DNA from: Enoplolaimus lenunculus
Taxonomy: Eukaryota > Nematoda > Enoplea > Enoplida > Thoracostomopsidae
DNA: 64,000 nt
Direction: 5' to 3'
Assembly (NCBI GenBank): GCA_030248215.1
Contig: JASANG010003059.1
Coordinates: 111,134 to 175,133 of the forward strand
In this document: positions 1 to 11,171 of the stretch, in pieces
Layout of the letters: the number at the start of each line of letters is the position of its first letter
Position numbering within the stretch: position 1 is the first letter of the stretch
Position numbers and translations under genes: made by a program
Notes under the pieces: generated by a model
What the model was told of the DNA's origin: nothing
The model's database searches: none
The model's input: only the letters and a program-made list of their open reading frames with translations

Positions 1-241
1 CCTGAAGTTTTGTCGCAAAACTACAGAATAAAGAAAGTTTTTGCGTTATGGTAGGATTAACGCATGACAATTTTGAATTTTGACACGTGTTAACCCATCC
101 ATTATAAATGTTTTCGGTGGCAAAATGAAACTTTTTATTGTGAACGAAAGACTAAATGTATGCCTATACTTAAAGCTGAACGCAAATAACAAAATAGTTA
201 ATTTACATTGCGCCACAGGCGCAAGTTTTTTAAACGCGTAT

Positions 242-415
242 GGCAGACATAAGCGTATACAAGACTGAGTCAAATTCGACTCCGCCAGAGTCAAATTCAA
301 CTCACTGAGGCTCGCACGTTTGACTCTGGCGGAGTCGAATTTTGACTCAGTTTGTGTAGTCCGGAAAAGCCTATTTCGGAGAGAGTCAATTTGACTCACC
401 ATTTTTTGCAGTGTA
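242..415. repeat. TA-flanked MITE fragment, family 1
   Basis: This stretch is built of short inverted motifs (GAGTCGAAT, GAGTCAATTTGACTC) and ends in the inverted-repeat tail TCACCATTTTTTGCAGTGTA. The same tail occurs at about 1632, 1872 and 10327. The left end is not recognisable, so this is a partial or rearranged copy. It lies upstream of the first ammonium transporter gene. The rest of 1-597 shows nothing I recognise apart from possible 5' leader sequence, with a TTTTAG acceptor ending near 580. Confidence 0.7.
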
Positions 416-597
416 CCTGATTAATCTTAAACTAAATGATTATTGTTTTTTTTGCTTTAAACAGACTTAACATTATTATGCAAATTATTGCTAAAATCAA
501 TTGTGTTAACAACCAACGAGTAATTTTTATAGCAACTGCAACTTAATTGTGCCGTAGACCAGTTTTCATAATACTTTTAGTAGTTTAATCCTGCAAA

Positions 598-1200
598 ATG
601 ACCGAAAACGCAACAGTTTCAGTAGGGGCAGCAAACTTCAGTAGTGATGACGCGGCTTGGGCGTTAGGCAACTCGTTCTTAATATTAACCATGCAAACAG
701 GATTTGCAATGCTTGAATGCGGTTGTGTTTCGTCTAAAAATATGGCAAATATTATGATTAAAAACGTATGTGACGTTAGTATTGGTGGCATTGCGTTTTG
801 GTCAATCGGATATGCACTTATATACGGGTCGCCGTCTAATTGGTTATGCGGTTATGGTGATTTCTTTTTCACCGAATCAAATCCAAGCATTATGGGCGTA
901 CGATATGCGCATTATTTTTTTCATTTTTCATTCGCCAGCACTGCGACAACGATTGTGTCGGGCGCAGTTGCAGAGCGAATGAAATTGCCTGCGTATATGG
1001 TATTTTCATTTTTGAACGTTTTCATTTATTGTTTTCCAGCCTACTGGGCGTGGGGCGATAAAGGATTTTTGGGCAAAATGGGATTTTTCGATTTCGCTGG
1101 CGTTTGTTGCGTTCATTTGAACGGCGGTACATCCGCGTTGGTTGCCGCTTTTATGCTTGGACCACGTGTGGATCGGTTTAAAGACGTCCACAAATATGAG
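598..1200 (+). CDS. amt: amt paralogue 1, coding exon 1
   Basis: This exon holds 201 codons, ending KYE before the donor GTAAGC at 1201. It encodes the first five or so membrane segments and the first pore histidine. Bases about 645-800 are almost identical to the same part of the second paralogue, unlike the rest of the exon. Confidence 0.93.
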
Positions 1201-4200
1201 GTAAGCTATATTGATATGTTTGTCTATTTTGATTTTAACAAAAAATACAACAGCAATGCAAAAATTGAAAATTTTTGTTCAAATTCAAGTTACAATTGCA
1301 GCCCTTGTTATAAAATAAAATGAGAAAAATTAGCTTTCAGACTCTTTAGTGTTAAGCATAAAATATACTGGGCAAAGTATATAGAAAGAACGTACAAAAT
1401 CGTGCCTTGGGTATAAACTTCTCAACCTAAAAATAGAACGCTGCGTACACTGCAAAAAATGGTGATTCAAATTGACTCTCTCCGAAATAGGCATTTCGGG
1501 ACTAATTCGACTGACTGAGCGATTCGGGTGTCGAATTTGACTCTGGCGCAGTCGAATTTGACTCAGTTTGTGTAGTCCCGAAAACCCTATTTCGAACATA
1601 GTCAATTTAACTCACCATTTTTTTGAAGTGTAGCATATTATTTAGATTTATTACAGTTTTCATCGGCTGTCTTTATAATTTTGATGCCCAATATACAGAA
1701 CATGAATGCTGTTACAATACTTTGCAATCTATGTTCTTGAAATTTCTGCAGGTTCACGAGTTATAGTCGAATTTTGACTCAGTCGGAGTCGAATTTGACT
1801 CAGTTTGTGTAGTCTCGTTCAGCCTATTTCGGGGAGAGAGAGTCAATTTGACTCACCAATTTTTGCAGTGTATTTTGGGCACCTGTACGAAAAGAAACAT
1901 TTCTGTGCCCATAAACGTATTGAACAAATTATATGCTAAGCGTTTTCACAGATTCCGTAAAAAATCGAGTTTTATCATACGAACACGATAGTGTTCATAT
2001 ATATGATTCGCGCATCTCAAGCGCGTATTTTCAGTTTAGTTCGCATGTTGGTGCTCAAGTAATATCAGACCTGTATCGTTTAAATTTTGTACACTGGTAT
2101 CCTGGTACGTAAGGAATATTTGTGCCAAAGGATTTTGCAAACCAGTGTGGTCTTCAATAGTTACGGTCAAAAAACTCCTTACAGAAAGTGCACGAAATTT
2201 TTCATTTTGGTTCAACACTTTTTACACGTTAGCTATGTAATTTTACGATTATAACTTTCACCACTTTATAGAGCTTACGGTTGGTTTCACCCCAACAGTC
2301 GGTTTCACCCCAACGGTTGGTTTCACCCCAACGGTTGGTTTCACCCCAACGGTTAGTTTTACCCCAACGGTTGGTTTTGCCCCAACGGTTGGTTTTGCCC
2401 CAACGGTTGGTTTCACCCCAACGGTTGGTTTCACCCCAACAGTCGGTTTCTCCCCAACGATTGGTTTCACGCCAACGGTTGGTTTCAGCTCAACGGTTGG
2501 TTTCACCCCAACGGTTGGTTTCACCCCAACGGTTGGCTTCACCAAACGGATGGTTTCACCCTAACGGATGGTTTCACCACAACAGTGGGTTCCACCCCAA
2601 CGGTTGGTTTTACCCAAACGGTTGGTTTCACCCCAACGGTTGGTTTCACCCCAACGGTTGGTCTCACCCCAACAGTCGGTTTCACCCCAACGGTTGGTCT
2701 CACCCCAACAGTCGGCTTCACCCCAACGGTTGGTTTTGCCCCAACGGTTAGTTTTGCCCCAACGGTTGGTTTGGCCCCAACGGTTTTGCCCCAACGTTTG
2801 GTTTTGCCCCACCACTTTATAGAGCTTACGGTTGGTTTCACCCAACGGTTGGTTTCACCCCAACGGTTGGTTTCACCCCAACAGTCGGTTTCACCCCAAC
2901 GGTTAGTTTTGCCCCAACGGTTGGTTTTGCCCTAACGGTTGATTTTGCCCCAACGGTTGGTTTCACCGCAACGGTTGGTTTCACCCCAACAGTCGGTTTC
3001 TCCCCAACGGTTGGTTTCACCCCAACGGTTGGTTTCACCCCAACGGTTGGTTTTGCCCCAATGGTTGGTTTTGCCCCAACGGTTGGTTTTGAAACGCTCC
3101 AACGGTTGGTTTCACCCCAACGGTTGGTTTTGCCCCAACGGTTGGTTTCAGCTCAACGGTTGGTTTCACCCCAACGGTTGGCTTCGCCAAACGGATGGTT
3201 TCACTCCAACGGATGGTTTCACCACAACAGTGGGTTCCACCCCAACGGTTGGTTTTACCCCAACGGTTGGTTGCACTCCAACGGTTGGTCTCACACCAAC
3301 AGTCGGTTTCACCCTAACGGTTGGTCTCAACCCAACAGTCGGTTTCACTCCAACGGTTGGTTTTGCCCCAACGGTTGGTTTGGCCCCAACGGTTGGTTTC
3401 ACCGCAACGGTTGGTTTCACCCCAACAGTCGGTTTCTCCCCAACGGTTGGTTTCACCCCAACGGTTGGTTTCACCCCAACGGTTGGTTTCACCCCAACAG
3501 TCGGTTTTACCCCAACGGTTAGTTTTGCAACAACGGTTGGTTTTGCCCCAACGGTTGGTTTCACCCCAGCGGTTGGTTTTGCCCCAACGGTTGGTTTCAG
3601 CTCAACGGTTGGTTTCACCCCAACGGTTGGCTTCACCAAACGGATGGTTTCACTCCAACTGATGGTTTCACCACAACAGTGGGTTCCACCCCAACGGTTG
3701 GTTTTACCCCAATGGTTGGTTTCACTCCAACGGTTGGTCTCACCCCAACAGTCGGTTTCACCCTAACGGTTGGTCTCACCCCAACAGTCGGTTTCACCCC
3801 AACGGTTGGTTTGGCCCCAACGGTTGGTTTAACCCCAACGGTTGGTTTCACCCCAACGGTTGGTTTCACCCCAACAGTCGGTTTCTCCCCAACGGTTGGT
3901 TTCACCTCCGGTTGGTTTTGCCCCACCACTTTATAGAGCTTACGGTTGGTTTCACCCCAACGGTTGGTTTCACCCCAACGGTTGGTTTCACCCCAACAGT
4001 CGGTTTCACCCCAACGGTTGGTTTCACCCCAACGGTTGGTTTCACCCCAACGGTTTGTTTTGCCCCAACGGTTGGTTTTGCCCCAACGGTTGGTTTTGCC
4101 CCAACGGTTGGTTTCACAGCAACGGTTGGTTTCACCCCAACAGTCGGTTTCTCCCCAACGGTTGGTTTCACCCCAACGGTTGGTTTCACCCCAACGGTTG

Positions 4201-7072
4201 GTTTCACCCCAATGGTTGGTTTTGCCCCAACGGTTGGTTTTGCCCCAACGGTTGGTTTTGCCCCAACGGTTGGTTTCACCCCAACGGTTGGTTTCAGCTC
4301 AACGGTTGGTTTCACCCCAACGGTTGGTTTCACCCCAACGGTTGGTTTCACCCCAACGGTTGGTTTCACCCCAACGGTTGGTTTTGCCCCAACGGTTGGT
4401 TTTGCCCCAACGGTTGGTTTTGCCCCAACGGTTGATTTCACCCCAACGGTTGGTTTCAGCTCAACGGTTGGTTTCACCCCAACGGTTGGCTTCACCAAAC
4501 GGATGGTTTCACTCCAACGGATGGTTTCACCACAACAGTGGGTTCCACCCCAACGGTTGGTTTTATCCCAACGGTTGGTTTCACCCCAACGGTTGGTTTC
4601 ACCCCAACGGTTGGTCTCACCCCAACAGTCGGTTTCACCCCAACGGTTGGTCTCACCCCAACAGTCGGTTTCACCCCAACGGTTGGTTTTGCCCCAACGG
4701 TTGGTTTGGCCCCAACGGTTGGTTTTGCCCCAACGGTTGGTTTCACCCCAACAGTTGGTTTCACCCCAACAGTCGGTTTCTCCCCAACGGTTGGTTTCAC
4801 CCCAACGGTTGGTTTCACCCCAACGGTCGGTTTCATCCCAACGGTTGGTTTCACCCCAACGGTTGGTTTCACCCCAACGGTTGGTTTCACCCCAACGGTT
4901 GGTTCCACCCCAACGGTTGGTTTCACCCCAACGGTTGGTTTTGCCCCAACGGTTCGTTTCACCCCAGGGGTTCGTTTCACCCCAGCGGTTAATTTTACCC
5001 CAGCGGTTAATTTTGCCCCAGAGGTTGGTTTCACCCTAACGGCTGGTTTCACCTCAACGGTCGGTTTCAGCCCAAGGGTTGGTTTCACACAAACGGTTAG
5101 CTTCACCGCAACGGACGATGTCACCCCCATGGATTAATGCAGCAGCTTGGTAAAGCGGTTGAAACTAGAAAAAAATGCTCAGCACTTGAGCAAAAAGGGA
5201 TATGTTTCATATTCCTATTAAAAGTATGGTAAACTAGATCAGCACATTCGCTTGATGTAACCTGGAAAGGTATTAAGAAACAATAGCGGCCAAAATCATG
5301 TTAATTATTAATTTTTCTGAAACATATTGCGGACAGCAAAATTTCTGTAATATTTTTTGTAAGAAACAGATGCTTTTCTTGAATGCAAAGCGAAATTATT
5401 TCTGAAATGTAGACAGATTTTGCTTGGAATCCATGAATGTATATTGAAGTTCTCTACAAAACGTATTAAGTTTACCTATGGCTTTGTATTACCATAGTTA
5501 ATTGAATTTCATAAGAGCATTGTGTGGCAACATAATGGCTGTTACAGTAATGCGCATTTCCCACCCGAGTTATTTATCTGTTTCACTGCATAGTCACGAC
5601 TATTGAAGCTCACAAATCGCACCGTATTCTGGCAACATCGATTAACTTGCAAAATCAAAGAACGGTATACCTCAGCCATGTCTCTGCGACCCTAAGAAAT
5701 TTCTGAAAATTGCTAACAAATCCTGTCAAAAACTTCAATGTTAGAAATAGATTTGCTGTCCGCAAGATGTTTCAGAAAAATTAATAATTAACATGATTTT
5801 GGCCGCTATTGTTTCTTAATACCTTTCCAGGTTACATCAAGCGAATGTGCTGATCTAGTTTACCATACTTTTAATAGGAATATGAAACATATCCCTTTTT
5901 GCTCAAGTGCTGAGCATTTTTTTCTAGTACAATGGTGATTTTTGATACCAAATGTAATTTTGCAACAAATTTTTCGTTATTTTAAACTTTCCACTATGCG
6001 AAATGACACTGTTGTTTTTCAGATGAGTTCTCCGATTACTGCTTTAGCAGGAATGTTTATGTTGATGTGGGCATGGCTCGGTTTCAATTGCGGTTCGACG
6101 TTCCGGATCGAACCTGACTATTGGAAAATTTGCGCATTGGTCGCGGTTACAACGCTCAACGGTGCCATTGGTGGCGGTCTAGCTGGTCTCGCGATGAGTA
6201 TGATCGTTAAACGGGGCAAAATTGATATCGGGTTCACTATTAACGCTGTTCTCGGCGGTCTGGTATCAGTAACCGGCGGTTGCCCGATGTTTACTCCAGC
6301 TGAAGCGTTAGCCATCGGAGCAATTGGTTCACTGGTAGCGAATTCGATTTCGTACCTGCTGATACGGTTCAAAATTGATGACCCTGTTGGCGCAGTACCG
6401 GTACACTTCGGCGCCGCGCTATGGGGCACGTTGTCTGTGGGAATATTTGGTAAAAATAACTTTTTAAACATGATGACGTACGATGGACTCGTACACAGCG
6501 GTGGATTTCGACTTTTAGGCGTCAATACGTTGGGTGCAGTGATTGTAATGACGTTTGCAGGCGTTTCAACGTGGCTTGTTTTATTGGCACTCAAATTGAC
6601 TGTTGGCATTCGGGTGTCTCGAGAAGAAGAAGCGGTCGGTGCCGACTACTGTGAACATAACATCAAATCGTACTCGGTACAGGAGAAATTGGAAGCAATT
6701 TTGCGTTATCTTGCGTCGAACAGCGCCGATTCGAACGATATTGTGGAAATTGTACGTAAAATTGATCGAGCAGGATTCAAGTTTGATAACGACAATGATA
6801 TGAACGTAGGACCGATGACGTATCCGACAAAAGGCAATCGAGGCATCGATTTGACGGCGTTGGCGAAAATGGAACTCACTCGAACGCAGAACAATTTAAA
6901 ACCAACTACAACCGATAAAAAATTTGTTTGGCGACTGAATGATTTTCCGAATACGTTTACGTCGAAGTTTAGTCGCAAATCAAGTAAAACTACGGTCAGA
7001 AATGTTGACAGAGACAGCGATTCGAGTTGTGACAATTCGTACTGTGAAACTAATCCGCGAGAGAAATTCTAG
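598..7072 (+). CDS. amt: Ammonium transporter, Amt family (paralogue 1)
   Basis: Two coding exons, 598-1200 and 6023-7072, join in phase 0 across a GT-AG intron of 4822 bp to give about 550 residues, a normal length for animal Amt proteins. The product is a multi-spanning membrane channel for ammonium/ammonia. Family marks are the N-terminal DDAAWALGNSFLILTMQTG block (residues 17-35), Asp165 and the first pore histidine (His173) in FDFAGVCCVHLNGG, and the second pore histidine (His329) in VGAVPVHFGAALWG. The tail after about residue 400 is hydrophilic and cytoplasmic, rich in Ser, Asp and Asn. The start ATG follows CTGCAAA, and a TTTTAG acceptor lies 18 bp upstream, so a 5'UTR intron or trans-splice site is possible. 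The neighbour at 10533-12607 is a close tandem paralogue. Function follows from family membership; the exon structure is seen directly. Confidence 0.93.
1446..1632. mobile_element. Complete TA-flanked MITE, family 1
   Basis: This 187-bp element has inverted ends. It starts TACACTGCAAAAAATGGTGA and ends TCACCATTTTTTTGAAGTGTA, allowing small changes. The interior is a series of inverted GAGTCGAAT and GACTC motifs. The outermost TA on both sides is consistent with the TA target duplication of Tc1/mariner elements, which is an inference. No coding capacity. It sits in the intron of the first amt gene. Confidence 0.75.
1755..1872. repeat. MITE family 1 fragment
   Basis: Another right-hand half of the same family, ending in the TCACCAATTTTTGCAGTGTA tail. 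Like the complete copy just upstream, it lies in the amt intron. Confidence 0.65.
2277..5140. repeat. 18-bp minisatellite array, about 158 units
   Basis: The unit is 18 bp, typically CAACGGTTGGTTTCACCC. Recurrent variants carry TTTTGCCC, CAACAGTCGG or TTGGCCCC. Because the unit is a multiple of three and free of stops in most frames, long spurious open frames appear on both strands (VGFTPT, LVSPQR, WFHPNG, VGVKPT periodicities). The array lies wholly inside the intron of the first amt gene and is not a gene. There is higher-order order: a CACCACTTTATAGAGCTTAC block recurs at about 2259, 2810 and 3923, and a block containing ACCACAACAGTGGGTTCC recurs four times (near 2575, 3220, 3670 and 4527). 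The last 150 bp are more diverged. Confidence 0.97.
5164..5928. mobile_element. Fold-back DNA element with 177-bp inverted arms
   Basis: Left arm 5164-5340 and right arm 5752-5928 are close reverse complements of equal length. Both outer ends read ACTAGAAAAAAATGCTCAGC from outside inwards. The 411-bp centre has no recognisable coding sequence. The element ends only 94 bp before the exon 2 acceptor of the first amt gene. A non-autonomous long-TIR transposon is the simplest reading; I see no clear target-site duplication. Confidence 0.9.
6023..7072 (+). CDS. amt: amt paralogue 1, coding exon 2
   Basis: This exon holds 349 codons plus a TAG stop, after a TTTTTCAG acceptor. It carries the remaining membrane segments, the second pore histidine and the cytoplasmic tail. 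The tail ends in a Ser/Asp/Asn-rich stretch and shares little with the tail of the second paralogue. Confidence 0.93.
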   Translation: MSSPITALAGMFMLMWAWLGFNCGSTFRIEPDYWKICALVAVTTLNGAIGGGLAGLAMSMIVKRGKIDIGFTINAVLGGLVSVTGGCPMFTPAEALAIGAIGSLVANSISYLLIRFKIDDPVGAVPVHFGAALWGTLSVGIFGKNNFLNMMTYDGLVHSGGFRLLGVNTLGAVIVMTFAGVSTWLVLLALKLTVGIRVSREEEAVGADYCEHNIKSYSVQEKLEAILRYLASNSADSNDIVEIVRKIDRAGFKFDNDNDMNVGPMTYPTKGNRGIDLTALAKMELTRTQNNLKPTTTDKKFVWRLNDFPNTFTSKFSRKSSKTTVRNVDRDSDSSCDNSYCETNPREKF

Positions 7073-7146
7073 CGAAACAAGCATAGATGTTTCCATAGGC
7101 TTTACAAATATACGGGAAATATGTTTTTATGGTTGTTCAATTTAGT

Positions 7147-7482
7147 GGCTAATGAAAAGAACAGGGGCGAAACAGTAGTATAAGCATATTCCTAAGCCTA
7201 AGCCTAAGCCTAAGCCAGGCCTAAGCCTAAGCCTAAGCGTAAGCCTAAGCGTAACAATGAGCATATTTCTAAGCCTAAGCCGAAGCCTAAGCCTAAGCCT
7301 AAGCGTAAGCCTAAGCGTAACAATGAGCATATTTCTAAGCCTAAGCCGAAGCCTAAGCCTAGGCGTAAAAATAGTATATTACTAAGCCTATGCCTAAGAC
7401 AAGCAAAAAATAGTCTAAAGCTTAAGCTTACTCTATTGCAGTCCCACAGAACAACGTTCCGCTCCTGATCTTCACACGGGCC
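7147..7482. mobile_element. MITE family 2 (TTAGGC-filled), copy A
   Basis: This 336-bp element has ends matching GGYCCATGTATAGAACAGGG in diverged form and is flanked by a perfect 8-bp duplication, AATTTAGT, at 7139-7146 and 7483-7490. The interior is an imperfect array of GCCTAA (reverse TTAGGC) units with GCGTAA variants. An 8-bp duplication suggests a hAT-like or similar superfamily. Confidence 0.85.
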
Positions 7483-7611
7483 AATTTAGTTAAGTATTTT
7501 ATCTCCACAAAAATGTATTAAGATTTTCAGTATTATTGTAAGCCCTATATGAAAAAATTTGGCAACATTCTTTGCTTTTTTGCACAATTTTTGATTCAGA
7601 TTAAAACAGGG

Positions 7612-7832
7612 CCCATATTCTCAAATGCATATAGCACCTATCACCCGTTTAGTATGATAGAATTTCAAACTATAACGAACTGCTGCAATTGCATAAGTCA
7701 AAATTTGCACAGAAGTATAGAACATCGAAAGCAATAAATGTGCTCAATTTCAAACCTCATCATTGCACCTTAGTTCGAAAGTTACAAGATATATCCCCAT
7801 CTGGTAATAGGTGCTTCACATTTGAAAATACG
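7612..7832. mobile_element. Short inverted-repeat element, family 3
   Basis: The two ends are inverted copies: TTCTCAAATGCATATAGCAC near 7617 against AATAGGTGCTTCACATTTG near 7806. Related pieces lie at about 27830-27960 and 23520-23545. The remaining sequence from 7833 to 8181 shows nothing I recognise. Confidence 0.55.
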
Positions 7833-8181
7833 AGCTTTTAGGTTTCAAAAAATTTTCATTATGCGATGATTTCAAATCGTTAGTAATTAAATGCCCAAAT
7901 GTCACTCCTAAAAATTACTACGACCTGACACATACCTGGTTCATATTAAACGAAAAAATTTCAGTTTACTATCTCTAATACTGGCGAAAACAAACAAACA
8001 AACAAATCAATTTTCTGGTACAAATAAAATGTATTTATAAAGGGTTTACAGGCAACTTGCTGAATTAGGCCAAAACATTAATATTCATTTATAGCAAATT
8101 AATTTCATTTGAAATCATCGCAGAATGCAAAATGGTTAGTTTTTACGACTATTTTATAATGTCTGTCTGTATATATTACAA

Positions 8182-8815
8182 TGCACTGATGAGTCGATTA
8201 ATCAACTCTGTTAAGCGAGTTAGTTATTTTTGAATTAATATTATCAAGAGTGGATGATGTTCACCAGCAGAAGAGTGTGCAACTGGAGCGGTAGTGCACC
8301 GTACAAAGTGTACCGCAGCACGCGTTGCATTTTTGCTCGACCCCCCCTCCGTCATTTGAGTGGGGGAAGTCACAGCTTAGAGCGACTTTAGCTACAATTC
8401 AAAATATTGATTCAACGTACACCCCCAAAATAAGGAGGGCAAGCCAAAAACGCAGCGTGCGCTGGGTACGTTGTTCTGTGTACAGGATGTACCCAGTTAC
8501 ACACTCGTGTGAAAATTATCCACTCTTGATATAAACATTATGAGTTGAGTTGATTCTCACTTTGAGTTGAGTTGATTTTGGCTGAGTTGATTACTTAAAC
8601 TCAGGATGAGTTGCATTGAATCAGAACTTTGAGTTCTGATACTCCTAACTCAGTGTCTGTTTCAATTCAACTCATTCTGAGTTTAATTAATCAACTCAGA
8701 ATGATTTGAATTGAATCAGACCTTTGAGTTCTGGTAGTCCTAACTCAGATTGAGTGATATAACTCATTCTGAGTTAAAAGCAACTCACTGACAATTTACA
8801 GTGCAGGCACCGTGT
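8182..8815. mobile_element. Composite of two nested MITEs
   Basis: The outer element is made of repeated GAGTTGATT/AATCAACTC motifs and ends in inverted TGCACTG/CAGTGCA. It is interrupted by a second element at 8242-8531 with its own inverted ends. Nesting is seen directly. Age order follows: the outer one is older. Confidence 0.65.
8242..8531. mobile_element. MITE family 4 nested in an older element
   Basis: The ends are inverted copies, ATCAAGAGTGGATGATGTTC against GAAAATTATCCACTCTTGAT. The matching continues inwards through the GTACAAAGTGTACCGC region for roughly 100 bp. A related end fragment occurs at about 29234-29350 in a zinc-finger gene intron. No coding sequence. Confidence 0.75.
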
Positions 8816-9039
8816 ATATATTAAATTTATCGGTCGAATTTGTATTAATCTGCGTGTTTATATATACGTCAAATCATAAAGAGTGAAATAGGGTCAAATT
8901 GATGCGTATTGTTGGTTTTTTGGATTCACAAAGCCACAGGGTAAACGACATTTTGAAACTACGGGATAATACAGGTTCCATTCGTATACCAAACGGCAGG
9001 CGCACCTTGTAAGCACCACAACAAATATATAAACAACCT

Positions 9040-9227
9040 GGCCTATGTATAGAACAGGGCGAGGGGCTGTAATAGAGTCAATTTAAACTTTAGACTATCT
9101 TTTTTGCTTAGGCTTAGGCTTAGGCTTAAAAATAGGTTCATCCTTACGTATAGGCTTAGGCTTACGCTTACACTTAGGTTTAGGAATATGTTATACTACT
9201 GTTCCGGCACTGTTCAACACGTGGGCT
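9040..9227. mobile_element. MITE family 2, copy B
   Basis: It begins GGCCTATGTATAGAACAGGG and ends in diverged GTTCCGGCACTGTTC plus GGGCT. Inside are TTAGGC units. The flanking 8-mers AACAACCT and AACAAGCA match at six of eight positions. Confidence 0.75.
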
Positions 9228-9427
9228 AACAAGCAAATGAAAGCTACGAAAATAATTGCAACAATCGGAACAGGTAAAGTTATCAAATTTCACAAAACAG
9301 AAAAGTTAATTTATTTTGATTGAATGCTTTGAACTGTACGGGCGGAGTTTAAAGTATACATTTATGCAGAAATCGACTATTGCTTTTGCACAAAATGCGC
9401 AAAAATGATATATTTCACAAATAAGTA

Positions 9428-9655
9428 TTAACCCCTTCTCATATTGAGTTGCCTATACGCAACTCAGCGCAGTGTATATACGTTAAATAGTATATATCGC
9501 ACCGTGTTTAACAATTGCAACACGTATACCGAGCGTCAAGCTCCTATAGTTGACTGGTGATAGTAAACGCCTCCCACTCCAGTCATTGGAGTTCGAATCC
9601 TAGCATAAAAGTAGGTCTCAGGGGAAATAGAAAATATTCATGTGAGAAAGGGTTA
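9428..9655. mobile_element. piggyBac-like MITE with one tRNA-like module
   Basis: The element starts TTAACCCCTTCTCA and ends TGTGAGAAAGGGTTA, so the tips are inverted repeats beginning CCC beside TTAA, as in piggyBac elements. Inside is a tRNA-like module with an A-box-like segment (TAGTTGACTGGTGATAG) and a B box (GAGTTCGAATCC). The right-hand TTAA has decayed to TTAC. A longer sister copy lies at 17295-17665. Confidence 0.75.
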
Positions 9656-10199
9656 CCATCGTTTACTCGTAGTTGTAACTTAAAATACGAACGATACAAA
9701 ATGATTTTTTAGGTTAAATATACACTGCAGAATGCAAACGGACCGGAGTTGGAAAAAACCCCGGAACCGAAGTCAAATTTGTGTCGGAGCCGGTGGTGAG
9801 ACAAAATTTTATAGGTAACGAAACTGATGTCGATTGCTGTGAGTTCGTTCACTTATTACCAGTAAATTTTGTTGAATAATTGTTCCAAAACTTTCATTTT
9901 GAGAATACTCAACAAACTCTTTGATACAGCTTTCAAAATATATTATATACGGTTACAAGGTCACTGTCGAATTGTACAGCGTTTACAAAAATGCAAAAAA
10001 TTTCACTGCCGAAATTACCGCAATTTCCAGCAAAACGTCTACTGGAGCCACCAAACCTGGTCTCCAGTTGTGACCGGAGCAAAGTACCGTTTTTAAACAG
10101 TAATTATTTTTTTACCATTTCTTGACAGGGTTGCTGTATATTAAGAACGAACCATATAGGTCTACAATTTTATTTAAACCAAACTTAATATTCCAGAAC

Positions 10200-10327
10200 T
10201 GTTAATCCGTAATCGCTCAGTGAGTCGAATTTGACTCTGGTGGAGTCGAATATTTGACTCAGTTTGTGTAGTCAGGATAAGCCTATTTCGGAGAGAGTCA
10301 ATTTGACTCACCATTTTTTACAGTGTA
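10200..10327. repeat. MITE family 1 fragment
   Basis: A right-hand part of the family 1 element, ending TCACCATTTTTTACAGTGTA. It lies about 200 bp upstream of the second amt gene. The next 120 bp (10330-10450) resemble one end of the GACTTAAG repeat family seen at 52190-52450 and 54335-54672. Confidence 0.65.
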
Positions 10328-10532
10328 CTTAATCGTACTTAAGTTCGTGTTTAGATGTCTTGTTATGACAATGGCTAACGTTTACGGTTTATTTGTTTTT
10401 GCTCAAAACGTTAAGTGTTTACTTTATCGGCGACTTAACTAATTACTTTTTATACTTTCTTAATTGCGAATTTACTACCTGTTTTGCGATCAGAAGCTGC
10501 AATTGGATGTTAAAACCAATTGGACTCGTAAT

Positions 10533-11171
10533 ATGGCAGGTAATGGCACAACGCTGGCTCCGATAGGCGGACAACCAACGACCATAGAACCGGAAGGAGA
10601 TGGGCCGTTCAACAGTGATGATGCGGCTTGGGCGTTAGGCAACTCGTTCTTAATTTTAACCATGCAAACAGGATTTGCAATGCTTGAATGCGGTTGTGTT
10701 TCGTCTAAAAATATGGCAAATATTATGATTAAAAACGTATGTGACGTTAGCATTGGTGGTATTGCGTTTTGGGCACTTGGATACGGGTTAATTTTTGGAA
10801 ATCCTTCAAATTGGCTGTGCGGATATGGAGATTTCTTTTTCACAATAACCGACCCGGATACACTTGGTGAACGCTATACGCATTATTTCTTTCAATTTTC
10901 GTTCGCCAGCACAGCGACAACAATTGTGTCCGGAGCGATTGCGGAACGTATGAAATTTCCGGCGTATATGGTGTTTTCATTTGTAAACATATTCATTTAC
11001 TGTTTGCCAGCGTACTGGTGTTGGGGATCCAAAGGGTTTTTGGCAAACTTGGGATTTTTTGATTTCGCTGGAGTATGCTGCGTCCATTTGAACGGCGGGA
11101 CATCCGCGTTGGTTGCAGCGTTGATGCTTGGTCCGCGGACTGATCGCTTTAAACAGCCGGGAAAGTACGAC
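10533..11171 (+). CDS. amt: amt paralogue 2, coding exon 1
   Basis: 213 codons ending KYD before the donor GTAAGT. The N-terminus is longer than in paralogue 1 and rich in Gly, Thr and Pro. The block about 10618-10775 is nearly identical in DNA to paralogue 1. Confidence 0.92.

Noticed and set aside
2258-5137. Long open frames on both strands with GFTPTV, SPQRLV or VGVKPT periodicity
   Set aside because: They are a by-product of an 18-bp minisatellite inside an intron. They overlap in several frames and have no start context or domain.
7147-7482. Interstitial telomere or chromosome fusion point (GCCTAA array)
   Set aside because: The array is bounded by MITE ends and an 8-bp target duplication, so it is part of a transposon, not a fused chromosome end.
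9536-9620. Functional tRNA gene
   Set aside because: A and B boxes are present, but no seven-base acceptor stem pairs up, and the module sits in a repeated TTAA-bounded element.
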